64,000 nt of DNA from Silvibacterium bohemicum (GCF_001006305.1 NZ_LBHJ01000001.1:62001-126000), one strand, 5' to 3'; positions 25,967 through 34,601 are shown, counted from the stretch's first letter. Numbers and translations: made by a program. Notes: generated from the letters alone by a model not told the origin.

Positions 25967-26887
25967 TCACTTCGATGAATTGTCTTGCGATGTACCCATT
26001 TCGCCGGGTGCAAAAGAAACGGGGGGCAACGAGGCCAGCAGCTCGCCCAGATCGCGTTTGAGATAGGAAATTCTCGCCCGAACGTCTTCCAGCATGGCAG
26101 CCCGGTCTTCGAAGTCGTCGATGCTGAGCTTGAAGGAGTCGGAGGGCTGGCTGGTGATGTGCGCGATCTTGACCGCGTCTCCCATGGAGTTGATGCGCTG
26201 CACCTGGACCCAGGTTCGCAGGAGCTCCTGCTTGCGGGTGACGTCGTGCGGGCCGATGGGCGGAACCTCATTGAGAAAGGTCCACACCGTGGTGGGATAC
26301 CGGCAGGTGGGCAGGGCTGGCCGATCGAAGAACTCGGCGAGCATGTTGGAAGGGAATTCGAACGGGTTGGTGTCGCCGCGTTGCGCGTGAATGCCGGCGA
26401 GGGCCAGCCCGGCGGAAAACGAACCGGCGCCGATGCCGACTGCGGCGGCGGGCTTATCCAGGCTGGAGGATAGCTGCAGACCGGAGCTGGTGGCTCCGAT
26501 GGCGCCTCCGAAGATGACGCTGAGCAGGTTGTCGCGACTGACCTTGCGGTCGCGGCGGTCGGAGAGCAGACCGCGCAACTCGTTGGCGCGTGCGATCTCA
26601 TTGTCGATCTGGGCGATGGTGGCATCCACCTGCAGCGAAGCGGCTGTCACCTGCTCGTAGATGTGCTGATGCAGCCAGAGAATCTGCCAGCGGTCAGCGG
26701 ACGCGGGAGAGAGGGAAAGGTTTTGTAGTTCCCGGACCTCAGCAGCGACGCCAATGAGCTGAGCGGTGCTTTTCGGCGTCGATATCGCCGCTGCCTGCGG
26801 AGCAACCGTCTGCGCGGCACCGGTCAGCGTAAGGGTCGCGCATGCAAGGACTGCCAGGCTGCGGAGAGAAATCATTGAAATTATCAT
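25967..26887 (-). CDS. Exported protein of unknown function
   Basis: A 306-residue protein with a signal peptide (ending near LTGAAQT). A mostly helical region follows (residues 35-115, probable coiled coil with QVDATIAQIDNEIARANELR). A short glycine/alanine-rich hydrophobic stretch IFGGAIGATSSGLQLSSSLD ... AAAVGIGAGSFSAGLALAG resembles a glycine-zipper membrane hairpin. GGAGGT seven bases before the ATG at 26887 fixes the start. I do not recognise the family. Confidence 0.65.
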   Translation of the reverse strand: MIISMISLRSLAVLACATLTLTGAAQTVAPQAAAISTPKSTAQLIGVAAEVRELQNLSLSPASADRWQILWLHQHIYEQVTAASLQVDATIAQIDNEIARANELRGLLSDRRDRKVSRDNLLSVIFGGAIGATSSGLQLSSSLDKPAAAVGIGAGSFSAGLALAGIHAQRGDTNPFEFPSNMLAEFFDRPALPTCRYPTTVWTFLNEVPPIGPHDVTRKQELLRTWVQVQRINSMGDAVKIAHITSQPSDSFKLSIDDFEDRAAMLEDVRARISYLKRDLGELLASLPPVSFAPGEMGTSQDNSSK

Positions 26888-27121
26888 GGCACGCACCTCC
26901 GAAGGCACAGGCGATCGCTTGCCATGTTCTTCTGAACTCCCGGAGGTCTCAATTTCCGGGGAGATCCATGAGAAAAGGTGGAATAGCTCGCCATCCGCCG
27001 GGTTCTTCTTTCCAAGGGCGCTCGCGTGGTCGGGGCTGGATTCATGGGAGGGCGTAAGGGCTGCTCCCGGAAAATGCGTTCCTCTCCCAGGCGACTGCGT
27101 TTTAAAGCGAGAAGGAAAGCC

Positions 27122-27943
27122 ATGCCGGTTGACAATAATTCTCCTATCCAATTCGGATCCATACCGATTGAAGATCAGCTTCCCATTTCTCCCGATGTCA
27201 AATTGCCTCCACGAACCGACTCTCAGCCGGAGGCCATGACTTCCCAGGCCCCTGACGAGAACGACGCCAACACCCAGGCACTCGCGGGCCTAAGCCATGA
27301 CTTTGAACATGGCGGTCCTCATGCAGCCGCAGGCCAGTCGCAACAGAGTACCGCAACCCCGGCGGCTCCGGCTCATACAACTAACCCGGCGATCATGAAT
27401 ATTCCCCGTCGCGTCACGCGAAACGATGACAACTTCAGTGCGCAGCGCAACGACCGCGGAGTGAAAAAGTCTCATCGGGATGGCAATGGCAATCTAATGC
27501 CGGCAGGCAACGGTAGTTATAACGGACAACCGGTCACCCGTCTCGACCATGAGGTGGTTCAGAAGACGCGTGAAGGCCGCGCAAAAAAGGGAAACAGTCC
27601 GTTCACCTCCTTCACGAATCCAAAAGCAGCCACGCACCCTCAAAATTATGGGGGAGAGCAGGCAACGCTGAAAGCTCGCAAGCTTGCTAACGCAAAGCTC
27701 AAAGGGAAACCGGATGTAGAGGATACGTCCTTCAAAGGTACAAAGGGTCTTTTGAAGGAGTTTGCCGGAAATCGGCAGGCGAGTTCATACGTTAAGAAAG
27801 ATGGAGAGTTCCATACCGAGGGAACGGTTCCAAGCCGGTTTCTCTCCTATTCCGACCGCCCCAAATCAAGCGGTTATGACTCCGATTCTGTCTCCGAGGC
27901 CGAGACCGATTATGACGATTCAGATCACTTTTCCAATCTTTAA
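27122..27943 (+). CDS. Hydrophilic, largely disordered protein with acidic Ser/Asp/Tyr tail
   Basis: A 273-residue protein with no signal peptide, no membrane segment and no motif I recognise. Residues 1-110 are rich in Pro, Gln, Asn and Ala; 120-200 are basic (KTREGRAKKGNSPF, KARKLANAKLKGKP); and the end is strongly acidic (YDSDSVSEAETDYDDSD). The start is ATG at 27122 with GAAGGAAAG upstream. The base composition is visibly lower in GC than the neighbours, which hints at transfer. It might be a secreted effector or a phage/mobile remnant; neither is supported by a homologous domain that I can see. Confidence 0.6.
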   Translation: MPVDNNSPIQFGSIPIEDQLPISPDVKLPPRTDSQPEAMTSQAPDENDANTQALAGLSHDFEHGGPHAAAGQSQQSTATPAAPAHTTNPAIMNIPRRVTRNDDNFSAQRNDRGVKKSHRDGNGNLMPAGNGSYNGQPVTRLDHEVVQKTREGRAKKGNSPFTSFTNPKAATHPQNYGGEQATLKARKLANAKLKGKPDVEDTSFKGTKGLLKEFAGNRQASSYVKKDGEFHTEGTVPSRFLSYSDRPKSSGYDSDSVSEAETDYDDSDHFSNL

Positions 27944-28076
27944 CGGATCGTCTTTCTGAATTCGGAAGAGGCCTGTCGACACACTTCGCCCCGTCGGCAC
28001 TGGGGAGTTGTTTGCGGGACGAAGGCATCTGAGCGCCGGTAACAGGGACTCTGAAGTTATCCATACGTGAACGATC

Positions 28077-28607
28077 CTAATGAGGATGACCCATCACAGT
28101 GCCGAATACGATCTCGCCTATTACGAAAAGCAGCACTAACCCGCGGGCGAACCAATGGCGCTTCTGTGCGGGACTAGACTCGGTGGGCTGACTAGTCCAG
28201 AGTGTCTCGATAAGCGCCTCACGCTGATGCCATAAAAACAGCAACATGCACCCGAGAATGAATGTAGCGGTGCGCTCCGCGCCAAACGTAATTGAATAGA
28301 AGATATTGATGAGCAGAATGTTGATCATCATAGGCACCATCATCAAAGCGGCGAGCAAGGCCGTCTTGCGAAACAACAGCAGAGCCGCACAAATGACCTG
28401 AATAGCGCCAAGGATGTATTTGTAAGTATGCGAGTAGCCAAAGTAGTACCAGGTCAGCGTGTAACCATCGAGCGAGCCGATTGGCTTTTGCGCCACCCAC
28501 GATGGGACAACGAGCTGATGGCCGGTGAGCTTGCTTACTCCGTAAAAGCACAACAAGACGGCACAAATATAGCGAAGCCAGTCGAGATACTTAGGGTAAG
28601 GTTTCAC
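28077..28607 (-). CDS. Small integral membrane protein, DoxX-like
   Basis: A 176-residue protein with four or five hydrophobic helices: WLRYICAVLLCFYGVSKLTG (10-29), YILGAIQVICAALLLF (65-80), ALLAALMMVPMMINILLINI (84-103), TFILGCMLLFLW (115-126) and a C-terminal FARGLVLLFVIGEIVFG. The FYGVSKLTGHQLVVP stretch and helix spacing recall the DoxX/DoxD-like superfamily. GC content is lower than around it. The function is unknown. Confidence 0.6.
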   Translation of the reverse strand: MKPYPKYLDWLRYICAVLLCFYGVSKLTGHQLVVPSWVAQKPIGSLDGYTLTWYYFGYSHTYKYILGAIQVICAALLLFRKTALLAALMMVPMMINILLINIFYSITFGAERTATFILGCMLLFLWHQREALIETLWTSQPTESSPAQKRHWFARGLVLLFVIGEIVFGTVMGHPH

Positions 28608-28848
28608 GCCAACAACCTAACACTTTTCGACACTTTGGTTTTGCTGGGTTTCCGGCGAAGTCTGCTTACAAATGGCGGATTCGTCCTGTTCATCGCGCCT
28701 TTGCTTGCCAGTATGCCGGTGCGCAAACTGCGCCGAGATTCTTCCTCGCCTAGTCGTCATAATGACGGTGCTCTGTAAAGTTTCGGTATCGCTCTCAAGC
28801 AAACGGCCCACCCTAAGGTGAGCCGCGTGGCGAGAACGTGATGCGACT

Positions 28849-29619
28849 CTATTTTGCGGCGCTGCTGCTAGCGTAGGTGAAGTCCTGGCTTGCCGTCTGC
28901 TTTGCGGTCACCGTTACGGTGGCGGTCTGCGTTCCCAAGGTTTCATGTACAGCCACAACCGTGTAGGTTCCGGGCGGCAGGCCGGTGATGGTGAAGTGGC
29001 CATTCGTGTCCGAGACCGCGTAGAAGGGATTGGCTACGACGTTGAGGAAGGCCTGCATCCACGGGTGATTGTTGCAGCGCACCGGAATCATCAGCTCGGG
29101 CGTGGTGAGGGTGCGCGCTTCGCCTGCGGCATCGTTCGGCGGTTCGGAGATGTCGACGGCCTGGTTGGTGCTGAGGGTCGGCGTCATGTGGATGTTGTGC
29201 ATGGTGCCGTCGCTGTTGGTGAACTTCACGGGCTGACCGGCCATTGCGCCGGAGACATGGGGGATATATCTGCAGCCCTTCTGGTCGATCACTACCGGAG
29301 TGGAAGGCGGAGCGTAGGCCTTGTTTCCAAGGCCGTCTTTCACATAGAGGAAGACATTCTGCAGGCCGCCGTCATGCACCACGTATTGCTCGGTGTAATT
29401 GGTGTCGGCGAAGGTGCAGGCCGGGTCCTGCGCCATATCGATCTGGACACGGGCCGGAGCCTGTCCGGTGAAATGGATGGTTCCGCTGATGGTTCCAGCG
29501 GTCGAGGGATCGATGGTGACGTAGTTCTTCATCGCGCCGTCGCCGCCGGTCGCGGCTTTCTTGCAGCCGGCGCCGGCGAGAGCCAGAGTACAGAGCGCTA
29601 TGCCCAGTATTTTTCGCAT
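28849..29619 (-). CDS. Exported lipoprotein with a carboxypeptidase-regulatory/cupredoxin-like fold
   Basis: A 256-residue protein starting MRKILGIALCTLALAGAGCKK, a lipoprotein signal with the lipobox Cys19. The body contains an IHFTGQAPARVQIDMAQDP segment, VVHDGGLQNVFLYVKDG, NSDGTMHNIHMTP and PVRCNNHPWMQAFLNVV, resembling the methylamine-utilisation/plastocyanin-like exported family. FTITGLPPGTYTVVAVHETLG is a carboxypeptidase-regulatory-like repeat. His, Cys and Met residues near 137-200 could bind copper. The ATG at 29619 is preceded by GAGGGATATCG. Confidence 0.75.
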   Translation of the reverse strand: MRKILGIALCTLALAGAGCKKAATGGDGAMKNYVTIDPSTAGTISGTIHFTGQAPARVQIDMAQDPACTFADTNYTEQYVVHDGGLQNVFLYVKDGLGNKAYAPPSTPVVIDQKGCRYIPHVSGAMAGQPVKFTNSDGTMHNIHMTPTLSTNQAVDISEPPNDAAGEARTLTTPELMIPVRCNNHPWMQAFLNVVANPFYAVSDTNGHFTITGLPPGTYTVVAVHETLGTQTATVTVTAKQTASQDFTYASSSAAK

Positions 29620-29658
29620 CGATATCCCTCTACGTGCTGTGGAGTGGAGAAGCATCGG

Positions 29659-30684
29659 TTATGCCGTTACGGCCATGGCTGCGATCACCGCGTCGGCAAA
29701 GGCGCTGGTGCCGGCTGTGCCGTGAACATCGCGCGTCAGGGTCTTCTTCTCGGTGTAGACGCGCTCAAGAGCAGTCTGGAGGCGATCCGCCGCTGCAGCC
29801 TCGTCGATATGGTGCAGCATCAGAATTGCCGACTGCAGCAGCGCGGTCGGGTTCGCAATGTCTTTGCCTGCGATGTCCGGAGCCGAGCCGTGAACGGCTT
29901 CGAAGATCGCCGCATCGGTGCCCAGGTTCGCGCCGGGGACGAGTCCCAGACCGCCGACGAAGGCCGCGCAGAGGTCGCTCACGATATCGCCGTAGAGATT
30001 GGGGAGCAGCAGCGTGTCGTACTGATAGGGATTGGTGACCAGCTGCATGCAGGTGTTATCGATGATGTGCTCGCCGTAGGTGATCTCGGGAAAGCCCTTC
30101 GCGATGTTGCGCGCGCACTTGAGAAACAGGCCGTCCGACAGCTTCATGATGTTGGCCTTGTGGATGGCGTGAACCTTCTTGCGCTTGTGCTTGCGCGCAT
30201 AGTCGAAGGCCCACTGCGCGATGCGGGTCGAGCCCTTCTCGGTGATGACCTTGAGCGAGGTCATTACACCGGGCACCACTTCGTGCTCCAGGCCGACGTA
30301 TTCGCCTTCGGTGTTCTCGCGGACGATGATCAGGTCGACGCCGGGATAGCGGGTCTCAAGGCCGGGAAGGTTTTTGATGGGGCGGAAATTGACGTACAGC
30401 TCGAACTTTTTGCGCAGGGCCACGTTGATCGACGTGAAGCCGCCGCCTACGGGAGTGGTGACCGGTCCTTTGAGGGCCAGCTTGTTGCGCTCGATGGATT
30501 CGTACAGCTCCTTGGGAACGTATTCGCCGTGCTTCTCGAATGCTTCGGCTCCGGCGGCATAGCTCTCCCAGTCGAACTTCACGCCGGTGGCTTCGAGGAT
30601 GCGAACAACTGCGTTGGTAACTTCGGGGCCGATTCCGTCGCCGGGGATCAGCGTAACTTTGTGCGTTTTCTTCGTCGTCGTCAT
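29659..30684 (-). CDS. NAD-type isocitrate dehydrogenase (isocitrate/isopropylmalate dehydrogenase family)
   Basis: A 341-residue beta-decarboxylating dehydrogenase with VTLIPGDGIGPEV at the N-terminus, FRPIKNLPG, IVRENTEGEYVGLEHE, and the metal-binding LLLPNLYGDIVSDLCAAF. HGSAPDIAGKDIANPTA lies near the cofactor site. The ENTEGEY loop and overall similarity to mitochondrial IDH3 favour isocitrate over isopropylmalate or homoisocitrate, with NAD as cofactor. It lies 40 bases downstream of nothing else on its strand; the nrdR gene upstream is separated by a repeat-rich gap. Confidence 0.85.
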   Translation of the reverse strand: MTTTKKTHKVTLIPGDGIGPEVTNAVVRILEATGVKFDWESYAAGAEAFEKHGEYVPKELYESIERNKLALKGPVTTPVGGGFTSINVALRKKFELYVNFRPIKNLPGLETRYPGVDLIIVRENTEGEYVGLEHEVVPGVMTSLKVITEKGSTRIAQWAFDYARKHKRKKVHAIHKANIMKLSDGLFLKCARNIAKGFPEITYGEHIIDNTCMQLVTNPYQYDTLLLPNLYGDIVSDLCAAFVGGLGLVPGANLGTDAAIFEAVHGSAPDIAGKDIANPTALLQSAILMLHHIDEAAAADRLQTALERVYTEKKTLTRDVHGTAGTSAFADAVIAAMAVTA

Positions 30685-30702
30685 AAGCTCTGTCTTTCGC
30701 TG

Positions 30703-30915
30703 GAAAGCGGTTAGCTGAAGGCCGGGTTGCTAAGAAGCGGTTGGCGGGTTTTGTTGTGCATGCTTCGCTTCCTTTGCTTGATCCGGCGGTGTTGGTGATG
30801 GCTTTAGCCTTTCGGCCGACATTTTCAAAACAAGTCTCTCTCGCTCACCGAGCCTGCTAACCGTTTCTTAGCGAACCGCTTTTCAGCGGCCCGCACTCTT
30901 AGCCACCCGCTTTTC
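30703..30915. repeat. Intergenic family F repeats in inverted array
   Basis: Units of the type AAGCGGTTAGCTGAAGG and AAGAAGCGGTTGGCGGG (30704-30755) face complementary units GCTAACCGTTTCTTAGCGA and ACCGCTTTTCAGC (30857-30890) across about 100 bases. The array runs into the nrdR stop codon, whose last codons fit the unit (AGCGGGTGGCTAAGA reading the minus strand). The same unit family is present at 32584-32755. Confidence 0.6.
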
Positions 30916-31375
30916 TAGCTTCCTTCGCTGTCAACAGCTGCTCCAGCTCTTCCTTGAACTCGCGGACATCTTTGAAATCCCTATAGACGCTGGCGAAGCG
31001 GATGTAGGCTACGGTGTCCAGCGTTTTGAGGCGGCTCATCAGCAGCTCGCCGATCTCGGTGGTGGTGCGCTCGCGTTCAGGCGATTCGGTGAGGAAAGAT
31101 TCGGTCTCGTCGACCAGCGATTCGAGCTTGCCGGCTGATACGGGGCGTTTTTCACAGGCGTGGAGCAGGCCGGAAAGCACCTTCTGGCGCTCGAATTTCT
31201 CCCGGCGGCCATCCTTTTTAACGACCATGTAGGGGATTTCGTCGATGCGCTCGTAGGTGGTGAAACGCTTGTTGCAGCGCTCGCATTCGCGCCGCCTGCG
31301 TATCGAATCGGCTTCTTTGCTCTCGCGCGAGTCAACCACCCGATCTTGCGCAAACCCGCAGTAAGGACACTTCAT
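30899..31375 (-). CDS. nrdR: Transcriptional repressor NrdR
   Basis: A 158-residue regulator of ribonucleotide reductase genes. The N-terminal zinc ribbon has CPYC near residue 3 and CERCNKRFTTYE near 31, and the ATP-cone domain follows (MVVKKDGRREKFERQKVLSG). NrdR binds NrdR boxes as an oligomer controlled by ATP and dATP. No ribonucleotide reductase gene or NrdR box is visible in this window. Confidence 0.95.
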   Translation of the reverse strand: MKCPYCGFAQDRVVDSRESKEADSIRRRRECERCNKRFTTYERIDEIPYMVVKKDGRREKFERQKVLSGLLHACEKRPVSAGKLESLVDETESFLTESPERERTTTEIGELLMSRLKTLDTVAYIRFASVYRDFKDVREFKEELEQLLTAKEARKAGG

Positions 31376-31413
31376 TTCGTATAGCTAGATTCTAGCAGCC
31401 GGGCACGGGCAGC

Positions 31414-31713
31414 TCATTCGGGCTTGAGCAGCGACCCGAGGTCGCGTTTGCTATGCAGGATGTGGAGGATTTCGACGCGGTCATCATCGGAGCGATAAAA
31501 GATCACATATTGGCCCACGGGAAAGCTGCGGTATCCAGGTTGCAGGTCGTCCCGGCTGCGACCGATCCCAGGAGAGTGCACGATGGCCAGGAAGCGATCC
31601 GTAATCGAATCGACGACGCGGTCAGCGATCTCGAAACTTCCACTCTGCTCCGCGATGTAGTGCCAGATTTCGTCAAGCTCGCGGACCGTAGAAACCGACA
31701 AGGCGTAGTTCAT
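31414..31713 (-). CDS. ParE/RelE family toxin
   Basis: A 99-residue protein with STVRELDEIWHYIAEQSGSF at the N-terminus, HSPGIGRSRDDLQPGYRSFPV in the middle and FYRSDDDRVEILHILHSKRDL at the end, the standard ParE arrangement (G-x-GR-x-DL and the R-V-E-I-L-x-I-L-H strand). ParE toxins target gyrase in known cases. It overlaps the upstream antitoxin gene by four bases. Confidence 0.88.
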   Translation of the reverse strand: MNYALSVSTVRELDEIWHYIAEQSGSFEIADRVVDSITDRFLAIVHSPGIGRSRDDLQPGYRSFPVGQYVIFYRSDDDRVEILHILHSKRDLGSLLKPE

Positions 31714-31994
31714 CGGGCGGCGACGATCTGTTCCTTTGCCTTCAGTGCGCGGCCACGCTGCTTCACATCTTCGGCGAGCTGCTTCATCGACTCATCGGTG
31801 ACTTCGATGTATCTGCCAGCCTTGATATCGAGCTCCGCGGCTTCGAGTGCGGCCAGAATTTCCAGCCGGGTTCGCTCGCGCTCTTCCCAGAGCCGCATTG
31901 CCTGCTCGACTGCCTCTTCGGGGCGCTGCACGCGTCCGTGGGCGATTGCTTCGCGGATAAACGCTTCCTGGTCGGGAGTGAGATGGATTTCCAT
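31710..31994 (-). CDS. ParD-like antitoxin
   Basis: A 94-residue protein beginning MEIHLTPDQEAFIREAIAHG, then RVQRPEEAVEQAMRLWEERE, a ribbon-helix-helix of the ParD type. The rest is helical, binding the toxin. The gene is coupled to the ParE-type gene by ATGA. The operator region lies in 31995-32060, where I could not define a clear palindrome. Confidence 0.85.
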   Translation of the reverse strand: MEIHLTPDQEAFIREAIAHGRVQRPEEAVEQAMRLWEERERTRLEILAALEAAELDIKAGRYIEVTDESMKQLAEDVKQRGRALKAKEQIVAAR

Positions 31995-32121
31995 GCTCCG
32001 AGCCTAACTCCGGGGCAGAGTGCATGCAAGATAACCGTTGGGCCGGCGCTCATGGCGTCATTCCGTTTTCCTGGCAGGACTTTCGCCGAGCGCTGCGACG
32101 CTGGCCGGCATCTCATTCAGC

Positions 32122-32583
32122 ATGACCACACGTGAACGCTCCATCCTGAAAGGCGCATTGGCCGGCATGATCGGCGGACTGGCCGGCGCCGGCGCCAAGG
32201 TGCTCGCCGAGAAGCTCTTTCCGCCGCGCGTTGCAGGGCAGACACCTCCGCCGGTAGTTCTTGTCGAGCAGTTTGCGGGACATGCTCTTCCCCCTACCCA
32301 GCAACAGGCGGCGATGCACGGCATTCACTGGGGATTCGGAGCGGCTGCCGGAGGCATCTACGGCGCGCTGGTCGAGATGGAGCCTTCCGTCGGCGCTTGG
32401 AAGGGCGCGGCTTTCGGGCTCACGCTCAACAGGCTCACGCACGAGTCGATTCTGCCCCGGATGGGGCTGGCCGCTCCGAAAGAGGAGCAGCCGACGCAAG
32501 AGCGGATCAGCGAGTGGGTGACGCATGCGGTTTATGGGATCTTCACGGATGCGGTTCGCCGGGCGGTGAGGAAGTCGCTGTGA
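32122..32583 (+). CDS. YagU-like (DUF1440) family membrane protein
   Basis: A 153-residue protein starting MTTRERSILKGALAGMIGGLAG, a glycine-rich hydrophobic helix, followed by HGIHWGFGAAAGGIYGALVE and GAWKGAAFGLTLNRLTHESILPRMGL. This matches the DUF1440/YagU inner-membrane family, whose E. coli member is linked to acid resistance. The ATG at 32122 is selected over an earlier in-frame ATG at 32038 because the hydrophobic helix begins right after it. The function is uncertain. Confidence 0.65.
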   Translation: MTTRERSILKGALAGMIGGLAGAGAKVLAEKLFPPRVAGQTPPPVVLVEQFAGHALPPTQQQAAMHGIHWGFGAAAGGIYGALVEMEPSVGAWKGAAFGLTLNRLTHESILPRMGLAAPKEEQPTQERISEWVTHAVYGIFTDAVRRAVRKSL

Positions 32584-32755
32584 AGCGGGTGGCTGGTAAA
32601 ACGGGTTGCTAAGAAGCGGGCGGCTATGAAGCGGTTAGCGGTACACCGGCCAGCCATGAAACGGCCAGCGAAACAGTCGTAGCTACTCGCCTTTAGCTAA
32701 CCGTTTCTTTAGCGACCCGCTTCATCGGCAAACCTGATTTTAGCTGACCGCTTCC
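32584..32755. repeat. Intergenic family F repeat array between convergent genes
   Basis: Degenerate 15-16-base units such as AAGCGGGTGGCTGGT, AAAACGGGTTGCTAAG and AAGCGGGCGGCTATG run through 32582-32680. The complementary orientation (TTTAGCTAACCGTTTCTTTA, GCGACCCGCTTC) follows at 32692-32755. Together they can form a large imperfect hairpin between two convergent gene ends, and they extend into the last codons of the flippase-like gene. A termination role is possible but unproven. Confidence 0.6.
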
Positions 32756-33801
32756 TCGCTGGCTGGCTCTTGCCCAGCCGCATGCCCGCTCTCTTCGGAA
32801 ACCTTCTTGAACGACACATGCTCGATGCGTGCCCAGATCAGGCCGAGCGGAATGATGCCTAAGAACGTTACCAGCAGGAGCGTTGCGGCACAGGCCGTTG
32901 CCGACTCCTGTGTCACGTTGAATAGCTTTCCAAGCGTTGCCGCTACTGCGTAAATCTGAGTGAACCAGCCCAGGATCGGAAGCTGAATCGCGCTGGCAGC
33001 GCCGCTGGATACCATCAGCACCATGCCCTGCGCCAGCGTCAGCGAGGCGAGTTGCGGGCTGGCCACAAAGGCCCTGGCGGTCTCAACGTAAGCGGTGGTG
33101 ATAAGACCCCACATGGCCAGCGATACGCCCAGGGCGATCAAGAAATCGACTGGCGAGCGCAGTGTATCCAGGCCGGTCCGGAAACTGCGAACCTTCTCGC
33201 CGATGGAGCGTCCCAATCCTTTCGAGATCAGACCGAAAGTGCGTTCCATCAGACTGGCCACTACCTCTCCCGCTATGCGTATCGCGACCAGGAAGAGCGC
33301 ACCGCCGACGGCTCCGGCCAACAGCCAGTAGCCGAACTTGCGGAAGACTTCGGGATGAGGCAGCGCTCCGGGGGGCGCGAGCAAAATGACGGAAGAAAAG
33401 ATCAACGCCATCGATCCGGCGTCGAAGAGGCGCTCGACGATGTAGACAGCGAACTGCGAGCTGATGGGCAGGCCGGTCTTTTTCGAGACCAGATAAGGGC
33501 GAACCAGATCCGCGACCCTACCCGTTAGGGCTACGGCGGTAAATCCGATAACCTGCGTTCCCAGCAGGGAGAGGAGCGGAACCTTCTTGCTATGGCGAAG
33601 CAGGAGAGCCCAGCGGACCGACCGGAAGATATAGGCCGCATAAATGCAGCCCAGGCCAAAGGCAATCTGACGCCAGTCGGCGAGCTTGAATTGTTGCCCG
33701 AAGGCGTGGAAATCGAATGGGTGCCGGTGCTGTGCATAGACGGCCAGGCCCACCAGGACCGCGAAGAGGAGCAGTCCCAGGATTAGTTGATTTTTCTTCA
33801 A
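32740..33801 (-). CDS. Lysylphosphatidylglycerol synthase TM-region/flippase-like membrane protein
   Basis: A 353-residue polytopic protein with about seven to eight hydrophobic helices, beginning LILGLLLFAVLVGLAVYA. FGLGCIYAAYIFRSVRWALLL, GFTAVALTGRVADLVRPYLV and YIVERLFDAGSMALIF match the UPF0104/LPG synthase TM family, with the conserved E-R-x-x-D. The proposed start is TTG at 33801, with GGAG six bases upstream; the longer frame upstream has no ribosome site. These proteins usually act in lipid or glycolipid export; the substrate is unknown. Confidence 0.78.
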   Translation of the reverse strand: MKKNQLILGLLLFAVLVGLAVYAQHRHPFDFHAFGQQFKLADWRQIAFGLGCIYAAYIFRSVRWALLLRHSKKVPLLSLLGTQVIGFTAVALTGRVADLVRPYLVSKKTGLPISSQFAVYIVERLFDAGSMALIFSSVILLAPPGALPHPEVFRKFGYWLLAGAVGGALFLVAIRIAGEVVASLMERTFGLISKGLGRSIGEKVRSFRTGLDTLRSPVDFLIALGVSLAMWGLITTAYVETARAFVASPQLASLTLAQGMVLMVSSGAASAIQLPILGWFTQIYAVAATLGKLFNVTQESATACAATLLLVTFLGIIPLGLIWARIEHVSFKKVSEESGHAAGQEPASEEAVS

Positions 33802-33815
33802 GCGTTCTCCATGCT

Positions 33816-34568
33816 CTAGCGGTTTGGCGTCACAGCCGACGCCAAGTTGACCGCCGAGGTCTTTCCGCGCGCCGCGATGCGCCGGTTGAATTCGTGGATA
33901 ACCCGCGCTACGTAGGCGCGCGTTTCGCGATAGGGAGGGATGCCATGCCACCTGTCGACTGCGCCCGGTCCGGCGTTATAGGCCGCGAGCGCCAGCGCGA
34001 GGTTGTCGTGGTAGCGCTTTAACAGCGAATCCAGATAGGCGGTGCCGCCGCTGACGTTTTGTCCGGGCGCGAAGGCATCGTTGACTCCGAGACCCGCGGC
34101 AGTTCCGGGCATCAGCTGCATCAGGCCCTGAGCTCCGGTGCGGCTGATGGCGCGCACCTGGCCGCCGCTTTCCTGCTTCACCACGCTGGCCAGCAGGTCG
34201 ACATCGAGATTGTGGGCCGCGCTGGGCTTGGCCAGCAGTTCGTGCAGCTCGGCGTCGCTCAGCTTGCTCTCCTGCATCGGTTGAGGGGCGGCGGAACCCG
34301 GAACAGCGGAGGCGATAGCAGGCAGATCGAAGTGCTCGCTCTCGGTGATTTCGGCGGCGTCGACTTCGACAAAGTTCGAGTCATCCATATAGAGCCGGAC
34401 GCGGCTGCCATCGGCTACGCGATGGTCGCAGATGAGGTCGAAGCCATTGGCCAGGGTGATGTGCTCCGCGGCCCGGGCGCAGGGGATGGCCAGCGACGCC
34501 AGCGCAATCACTGGAAATACGCGGCGAAGCAGTCTTGTTTTTCGGCCGAATCCCACCATCAGGCTCAC
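33816..34568 (-). CDS. Exported lytic transglycosylase, SLT domain
   Basis: A 250-residue protein with a signal peptide ending near IPCARA, a DUF4124-like N-terminal beta region, and a C-terminal SLT domain (about 125-245). The domain contains the catalytic Glu in VVKQESGG, then GAQGLMQLMPGTAAGLGV, NVSGGTAYL and LALAAYNAGPGAVDRW. It cleaves peptidoglycan glycan strands to anhydro-muropeptides. The start could be GTG at 34568 or ATG at 34559. Confidence 0.9.
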   Translation of the reverse strand: MSLMVGFGRKTRLLRRVFPVIALASLAIPCARAAEHITLANGFDLICDHRVADGSRVRLYMDDSNFVEVDAAEITESEHFDLPAIASAVPGSAAPQPMQESKLSDAELHELLAKPSAAHNLDVDLLASVVKQESGGQVRAISRTGAQGLMQLMPGTAAGLGVNDAFAPGQNVSGGTAYLDSLLKRYHDNLALALAAYNAGPGAVDRWHGIPPYRETRAYVARVIHEFNRRIAARGKTSAVNLASAVTPNR

Positions 34569-34601
34569 TCTACCATGCTCCAGTTACCCGCTCTCTGCGC
34601 C

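Noticed and set aside
28945-30714. Plus-strand frame (589 residues) across the lipoprotein and isocitrate dehydrogenase genes
   Set aside because: Runs antisense through two recognised genes and the gap between them, so it is a shadow.
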